Shown one piece after another: positions 59,927-64,000 of a stretch of 64,000 nucleotides of DNA. This DNA comes from JAKZVK01 sp965248255 (GTDB taxonomy: Bacteria > Acidobacteriota > Terriglobia > Bryobacterales > UBA6623): assembly GCA_965248255.1 (NCBI GenBank), contig CBDFIW010000003.1:1-64000 (forward strand). The letters are read 5' to 3'. The notes under the pieces are model-generated. The model saw only the letters and a list, made by a program, of their open reading frames with translations, searched no databases and was not told the origin of the DNA. A program made the position numbers and the translations under genes. Positions within the stretch are counted from its first letter, which is position 1. The number at the start of each line of letters is the position of its first letter.

Positions 59927-61717
59927 ATGCAACGGATCATCCGGTCCTTGCTTGTGGTCTTGGCCGTCTCAGCGACGCAGGTTGAGTTGGCAGGGGCGTC
60001 TCTCTCACAGCCCGAGCACGAGGTGAAGCTCTCCTATGACGTGAAAGTCGCCATGCGTGACGGAGTGAAGCTGTCCACGGACATCTATCGTCCGAAGGCG
60101 CCGGGCAAGTATGGCGTGGTCGTGATCACGACTCCGTACGACAACAACAGCGAGAACAACGTACGGAGCGCCATGTACTTTGCCAAGAGGGGCTTTGCGG
60201 TCGTCGTCCAGGACTGCCGAGGGCGAGAAGATTCAGAAGGCGAATGGATACCGTTTGTCCATGAAGACGAGTACGGATACGACACGATTGAATGGGCCGC
60301 CGCGCAACCCTGGTCGAACGGCAAAGTGGGGACCTACGGGGGTTCGTATGTGGGACAAACGCAATGGCGTCCGGCGACGTTGACACCTCCGCACCTCACG
60401 GCGATGTTTCCGATCGTCGCGTATTCGGATTTCTATCATAACTGGGCCTATACCGGCGGGGCCTTTCAGCTCGGGTTCAACCTACGGTGGATGGCTATTC
60501 AGATGCATACGCGGACCCGTCAGGTGCAGTACCTCTGGTTTGACCCGGCGAACCATTTGCGGAATCTGTACTGGCACCTACCCCTGATCACCGGCGACGA
60601 GAATGCCGGCCGTGTCAATCAGACGTATAAGGAATGGATTCGCCATCCCAGCTATGACGACTATTGGAAGAAGCTGAATCTGCGCGACAAGTACGAGAAT
60701 GTCGGGGCTGCCGCTTACAGTTGGGGAGGGTGGTTTGACGTCTTCCTGCAAGGAGCCACGGACAGTTTCGTCGGGGTGACCAAAAAGGGCAAAACCGAGC
60801 AAGCGCGGAAGAGCCAGAAGATGCTTATTGGCCCCTGGATTCACCGGACCGAGGGACGACACGTCGGAGATATGGACTTCGGGCCGAAGGTCGAGACCAT
60901 TGACCGTGAGGCCGCCGCAACCCGCTGGTTTGATTATTGGCTCAAGGGGATCGACAACGGGATCATGAGCGAACCGCCCGTGAAGATCTTCGTGATGGGC
61001 GAGAACGTATGGCGTGAGGAGCAGGAGTGGCCGCTGGCGCGCACCCAATACACGAAGTACTACTTTCATAGTGACGGTAAGGCCAACTCCCTGTTTGGTG
61101 AGGGCCAGTTGACCGCCGCCGAGCCCGCAGGAGCCGAACCTCCCGACCGCTACGTCTACGACCCCAAGAATCCGGTCCCGACGCTTGGCGGCGCTACGTG
61201 TTGTGGCGAATCTACGACGCCGATTCCGATGGGACCGCGCGATCAACGTACGGCGGAGCGACGGGACGATGTGCTGGTCTATACTACCCCGGAGCTCGAG
61301 AACGCTGTGGAGGTGACCGGTCCGATAGTGGTGAGACTCCATGCATCGTCAAGCCCCCCGGATACTGATTTCACGGCGAAACTGGTCGACGTGTTTCCGA
61401 ACGGCTTTGCCATGAACGTAGCCGACGGAATCATCCGGGCTCGCTATCGCGACTCATGGGAGACGCCACGGCTGATGGATCCCGGCCACACTTATGAATT
61501 CACTATCGATCTCTGGTCGAGCAGCAATCTCTTCAAAAAGGGCCATCAAATCAGAGTGGAAATCTCGAGCAGTAACTTTCCCCACTACGATCGGAACCCC
61601 AACACAGGGCACGAGTTTGGCATGGATGCCGAACTCAAAGTGGCTACTCAAACGGTCTATCATGATGCCGACCGCTCGTCCCATATCGTCCTCCCTGTCA
61701 TTCCGGTGGCAAGATGA
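59927..61717 (+). CDS. CocE/NonD (X-Pro dipeptidyl-peptidase S15) family hydrolase, exported
   Basis: About 596 residues from ATG 59927, chosen for AAGGAG just upstream and a signal peptide (IRSLLVVLAVSATQVELAGA). The alpha/beta-hydrolase core begins VAMRDGVKLSTDIYRPKAPG; the nucleophile is Ser140 in GTYGGSYVG; YSWGGWFDVF holds the acid and LIGPWIHRTEG the His. A C-terminal jelly-roll (VEVTGPIVVRLHASSSPPDT, DFTAKLVDVFPNG, GHQIRVEISSSNFP) completes the CocE/PepX_C architecture. Relatives hydrolyse esters (cocaine esterase), beta-lactam side chains or X-Pro peptides. Substrate unknown; the upstream symporter might import its product, which is inference. Confidence 0.93.
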   Translation: MQRIIRSLLVVLAVSATQVELAGASLSQPEHEVKLSYDVKVAMRDGVKLSTDIYRPKAPGKYGVVVITTPYDNNSENNVRSAMYFAKRGFAVVVQDCRGREDSEGEWIPFVHEDEYGYDTIEWAAAQPWSNGKVGTYGGSYVGQTQWRPATLTPPHLTAMFPIVAYSDFYHNWAYTGGAFQLGFNLRWMAIQMHTRTRQVQYLWFDPANHLRNLYWHLPLITGDENAGRVNQTYKEWIRHPSYDDYWKKLNLRDKYENVGAAAYSWGGWFDVFLQGATDSFVGVTKKGKTEQARKSQKMLIGPWIHRTEGRHVGDMDFGPKVETIDREAAATRWFDYWLKGIDNGIMSEPPVKIFVMGENVWREEQEWPLARTQYTKYYFHSDGKANSLFGEGQLTAAEPAGAEPPDRYVYDPKNPVPTLGGATCCGESTTPIPMGPRDQRTAERRDDVLVYTTPELENAVEVTGPIVVRLHASSSPPDTDFTAKLVDVFPNGFAMNVADGIIRARYRDSWETPRLMDPGHTYEFTIDLWSSSNLFKKGHQIRVEISSSNFPHYDRNPNTGHEFGMDAELKVATQTVYHDADRSSHIVLPVIPVAR

Positions 61718-61903
61718 CGATGCGGTGACTACGCGTGCCGGGGGCAGCTTCTGACAATTCCCGGAAGTGGGCCGGATCGCACTAGTAGTGCAGGATGACG
61801 ATGCGTTTTGGCCCGCCCAATCTGCGTCTGGGCTAGCGCTATAGAGCTCCTGCGTGGAAACTCATTCGCATTCGACGCAGACAAGAACTTGATGGCACTC
61901 GCC

Positions 61904-62269
61904 ATGGAAATCCGGAAGCTGACCGGCCGGGATGCGGAGCAGTACTGGCGGCTTCGGCTGGAGGCGCTCAAGAGCGAACCGCGAGCGTTCTCGGCGTCGG
62001 CCGAGGAGCATCGCCACACTTCTGTCGACGTGACCGCCCAGAGGCTGGTCGAAAACCCGGACAGCTTCGTGTTGGGCGCGTTTGCTGAGGACTCGTTGAT
62101 TGGGACGGCCGGGTTTTATCGAGAGCAAGGACGCAAGTGTGCACACAGAGGCCACGTCTGGGGAACGTATGTGACGCCGACCTACAGACGTCATGGCGTC
62201 GGACGTGCGCTCATGGCGGCGACACTTGATCGCGCTCGGGCTCTGACGGGCCTTGAACTAGTTGTCCTA
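61904..62269 (+). pseudogene. GNAT N-acetyltransferase, N-terminal part, interrupted by IS-A3
   Basis: From ATG 61904 (an ATG at 61892 is also possible) the frame reads MEIRKLTGRDAEQYWRLRLE, then ALKSEPRAFSASAEEH, and reaches the acetyl-CoA loop (VTPTYRRHGVGRALMAATLD, the RxxGxG/A motif). It stops being family-like at LELVVL where IS-A3 inserts at a TA (62268–62269). Removal of the element and one TA gives …LVVLAVGVDQTGATNLYRSL… in frame with 63436–63576, a normal GNAT end. With the insert, a stop soon follows at 62275. Confidence 0.9.
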
Positions 62270-63433
62270 GTGTAGTGCACCATAAATAATGTAACTTATA
62301 TTGACTTCCCATCGTCTCTATTAACAGGAGGCATGGGATGCGAAGAGCACAACCAGTAACTTTGAACACAGCGCAATGCAAGCAGTTGGACCGCTACGCG
62401 CGCGGCCGCCAAGTCGCCGTTCGTCTCGCCCTGCGAGCCAGGATTGTCCTGCTGGCCGCCGACGGTCTCGAGAATAAGCAGATCGCCGCACAGCTCGGTG
62501 TCTCGCGGCAGTTGGTGGCCCGCTGGCGCACGCGCTTTCTCGAAAGCAGCATCGCCGGCATTGCAAAAGACGCCCCACGGCCCGGTCGTAAACCTGCCGT
62601 CTCGAAGCAGAAAGTACAGCAGATCATCCACAAGACCACCCGCGAGAAACCGTCCAACGCCACCCACTGGAGCCGCCGCACCATGGCCGCCGCGGCCGGC
62701 GTCAGTGCTTCCACCGTGGGACGGATTTGGCGCGCCCATGGCCTCAAGCCCCACCGCGTCAAGACCTTCAAGCTCAGCAATGACCCGCGTTTCGCCGAGA
62801 AACTCGACGACATCGTCGGACTCTATCTCAATCCGCCTGAGCATGCTCTGGTTCTCTCGCTCGATGAGAAGTCCCAAATCCAAGCCCTCGATCGCACCCA
62901 GCCCGGCCTGCCGCTCAAAAAGGGACGCGGCCAAACGATGACCCACGATTACAAGCGCAACGGCACGACCACCCTGTTTGCGGCGCTCAACAGCCTTGAC
63001 GGCAGCGTGATCGCCGAGTGCATGCCCCGACACAGCCACCAGGAATGGCTGCGCTTCCTGCGCTTAATTGACCGCCGCACTCCCAAGGACAAACAGCTTC
63101 ATCTCATCGTGGACAACTATGCCACCCACAAGCATGCCGCTGTGAAGCGTTGGCTCGATCGTCACCCGCGCTTCCACATTCATTTCACCCCGACCTCGGC
63201 GTCGTGGCTGAACATGGTCGAGCGATTCTTTCGCGATCTCACCGTCAAGCGCCTGCGCCGCGGCGTGTTTCGCAGCGTGGACGAGCTCGTCGCCGCCATT
63301 GACGACTACATCGCCCAGCACAACGGGCATCCCACGCCCTTCATCTGGACCGCGACCGCCTCCGACATCTTCGAGAAAGTCAAGCGCGGACGTGCCGCCC
63401 TGCATAAGGTGCAATCTGCTTGACGCACTACAC
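62270..63433 (+). mobile_element. IS630-family insertion sequence IS-A, copy 3 (1164 bp)
   Basis: From GTGTAGTGCACC at 62270 to …GCACTACAC at 63433, flanked by TA at 62268–62269 and 63434–63435. It has the same length and near-identical sequence as copy 1, in the opposite orientation. It interrupts an acetyltransferase gene, and the interrupted frame is otherwise undamaged, so the insertion is recent. Confidence 0.96.
62338..63423 (+). CDS. IS630-family transposase (IS-A copy 3)
   Basis: A 361-residue intact transposase starting at ATG 62338 after CAGGAGGCATGGG, a strong Shine-Dalgarno sequence also present in the other copies. Helix-turn-helix LENKQIAAQLGVSRQLVARW, then DDE residues in LSLDEKSQIQ, LIVDNYATHK and SWLNMVERFF. 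It differs from copy 1 by one visible residue (ASDIFEKVK instead of ASDILEKVK). Likely an active source of the family in this genome. Confidence 0.96.
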   Translation: MRRAQPVTLNTAQCKQLDRYARGRQVAVRLALRARIVLLAADGLENKQIAAQLGVSRQLVARWRTRFLESSIAGIAKDAPRPGRKPAVSKQKVQQIIHKTTREKPSNATHWSRRTMAAAAGVSASTVGRIWRAHGLKPHRVKTFKLSNDPRFAEKLDDIVGLYLNPPEHALVLSLDEKSQIQALDRTQPGLPLKKGRGQTMTHDYKRNGTTTLFAALNSLDGSVIAECMPRHSHQEWLRFLRLIDRRTPKDKQLHLIVDNYATHKHAAVKRWLDRHPRFHIHFTPTSASWLNMVERFFRDLTVKRLRRGVFRSVDELVAAIDDYIAQHNGHPTPFIWTATASDIFEKVKRGRAALHKVQSA

Positions 63434-63576
63434 TAGCGGTTGGCGTCGACCAAACGGGGGCGACGAATCTATATCGCTCCCTGGGTTTTGAGTCTCGGGG
63501 TCGAGAGCCTGATTGTTTTCGAGCCGACGACGAACCGATCGAGGTCGATTGGATGACGCTTCGGCTGGATGGCTAG
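63434..63576 (+). pseudogene. GNAT N-acetyltransferase, C-terminal part after IS-A3
   Basis: Following the right TA the frame reads AVGVDQTGATNLYRSLGFES, then RGREPDCFRADDE…WMTLRLDG to a TAG at 63576. The N..A..LYRSLGFE block is the acetyl-CoA-pantetheine-contacting end of GNAT enzymes, in the exact frame of 61904–62269 once IS-A3 and one TA are removed. There is no start codon of its own. Confidence 0.9.
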
Positions 63577-63639
63577 CTCGGAATCTGTGGGCTAAGGGTC
63601 GACACCAACAAGTGGGCTGGGCGCAAGCCTTACGGGGAA

Positions 63640-63900
63640 GAAGCTCGCATGGGCCGACAAAGCCAACAGCGCACATTTCTTGCAGGGTCACGGTGCCGTC
63701 GTAGTTGAGGTCGACCCGTGCCAGGAGTTCTCGAAATCGTTTCGGCCTCTTCACTCGACCTTTCGCCTTGCGAGATCACGCCGTCACCGTTCTTGTCCAA
63801 CAGAGCAATCAGGCGAGCTGCCTGACTGGCTGTGCGAGTGCGGGCAGCTTCGTCAGCAGGGGTAGTTGCCAACCTTCGTTCGAGTGGTTGAGGGGATTCG
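63640..63900 (-). pseudogene. EF-hand protein, frameshifted
   Basis: Two EF-hand loops are visible on the minus strand in different frames: LIALLDKNGDGVISQGE (about 63805–63755) and ELLARVDLNYDGTVTLQEM (about 63735–63680). A one-base shift near 63755–63765 separates them; restoring it gives a continuous two-EF-hand segment. Upstream is ATTPADEAARTRTASQAAR. The gene lies between the acetyltransferase and the threonine-dehydratase-like gene, is convergent with the former, and lacks a clear start. EF-hands bind calcium; the role is unknown. Confidence 0.6.
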
Positions 63901-63922
63901 ACCGGCTTGCAGTCGTTCGTTG

Positions 63923-64000
63923 TTAGATCGTTGCTGCCGGCGCGGCGAGGATCTCGGCGAGCTTGGCCGGGAGGATGTTGCCGCCGCTGAGGACGCATAC
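63923..64000 (-). CDS. Threonine dehydratase/serine racemase-like PLP enzyme, C-terminal end only
   Basis: From the right edge the minus strand reads VCVLSGGNILPAKLAEILAA before a TAA at 63925–63923. V..LSGGN is the conserved C-terminal motif of fold-type II PLP enzymes such as threonine ammonia-lyase and serine racemase, where the Gly-rich stretch closes the cofactor site. Only 25 codons are in the window, so the exact enzyme and any regulatory domain cannot be judged. Confidence 0.65.
   Translation of the reverse strand, partial: VCVLSGGNILPAKLAEILAAPAATI

Overview
The window looks like a chromosome segment from an Acidobacteriota bacterium of the Bryobacterales/Solibacter type. The clues are a secreted protein with the Solibacter-type C-terminal domain (TIGR03437 family), a protein-kinase N-terminus of the form MIGQTISHY..EKLGEGGMG, several planctomycete/acidobacterial cytochrome-like genes (DUF1549/1553, DUF1592, DUF1501, DUF1552, DUF3179), many twin-arginine-exported oxidoreductases and hydrolases, and GC-rich codon use. 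Lineage is inferred from gene families only; there is no rRNA in the window.

Layout. (1) 1–8.0 kb, minus strand: a tightly overlapping phage-type operon: PD-(D/E)XK nuclease, RecT-like annealing protein, SMC/RecF-like ATPase, SF2 helicase, primase-helicase, an odd 2OG-oxygenase-like protein and a DNA methyltransferase that runs off the left edge. (2) 8.0–14.6 kb: remnants and insertions. A kinase fragment is joined to an adenosine deaminase fragment, and a TIGR03437 gene is split by an IS1380 element, a beta-helix gene fragment and the tail of an IS630-type element. The first intact 1164-bp IS630 copy (here IS-A1) follows. (3) 15–25.3 kb: metabolic and secreted genes (sugar epimerase-like, Gfo/Idh/MocA oxidoreductase, PhyH dioxygenase, sodium:solute symporter, DUF1552 + DUF1592 pair, DUF3179). 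(4) 25.5–28.8 kb: an IS630-type element with a poly-A frameshift (IS-B1) sits beside tRNA-Leu(GAG), followed by a gene graveyard: integrase C-terminus, sulfatase tail, DUF1592 piece, broken ankyrin gene and an integrase N-terminus. (5) 28.9–33.9 kb: beta-helix protein, PIG-L deacetylase, RTX-like protein and a sialidase-like propeller. (6) 34.3–36.1 kb: an AT-rich membrane-protein gene of foreign look and degraded sequence. (7) 36.1–41.2 kb: a compact exosortase cassette of winged-helix regulator, UppS-like cis-prenyltransferase, VIT-domain protein with its own PEP-CTERM tail, exosortase and EpsI-like protein. I consider this the most interesting system here. (8) 41.3–48.5 kb: an STGPRT-motif protein, a membrane-anchored NB-ARC/TPR ATPase, tandem repeats, a decayed IS5 element, and IS-A2 with IS-B2 nested inside it. 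(9) 48.6–54.6 kb: luciferase-like oxidoreductase, DUF1501 and DUF1549/1553 genes. (10) 54.7–57.6 kb: IS110 and IS3 elements. (11) 58–64 kb: a second symporter, a CocE/NonD hydrolase, a GNAT gene cut by IS-A3, an EF-hand pseudogene and the end of a threonine-dehydratase-like gene.

The insertion events can be read at base level. All three IS-A copies are 1164 bp once the nested IS-B2 and its TA duplication are removed. Removing IS-A3 and one TA restores an uninterrupted acetyltransferase frame. IS-B1 and IS-B2 differ in length by one base and differ by one A in the run between their two reading frames. A dispersed GC-rich palindrome (GTAGGGGC…GCCCCTAC type) recurs between genes and in places forms the ends of predicted proteins.
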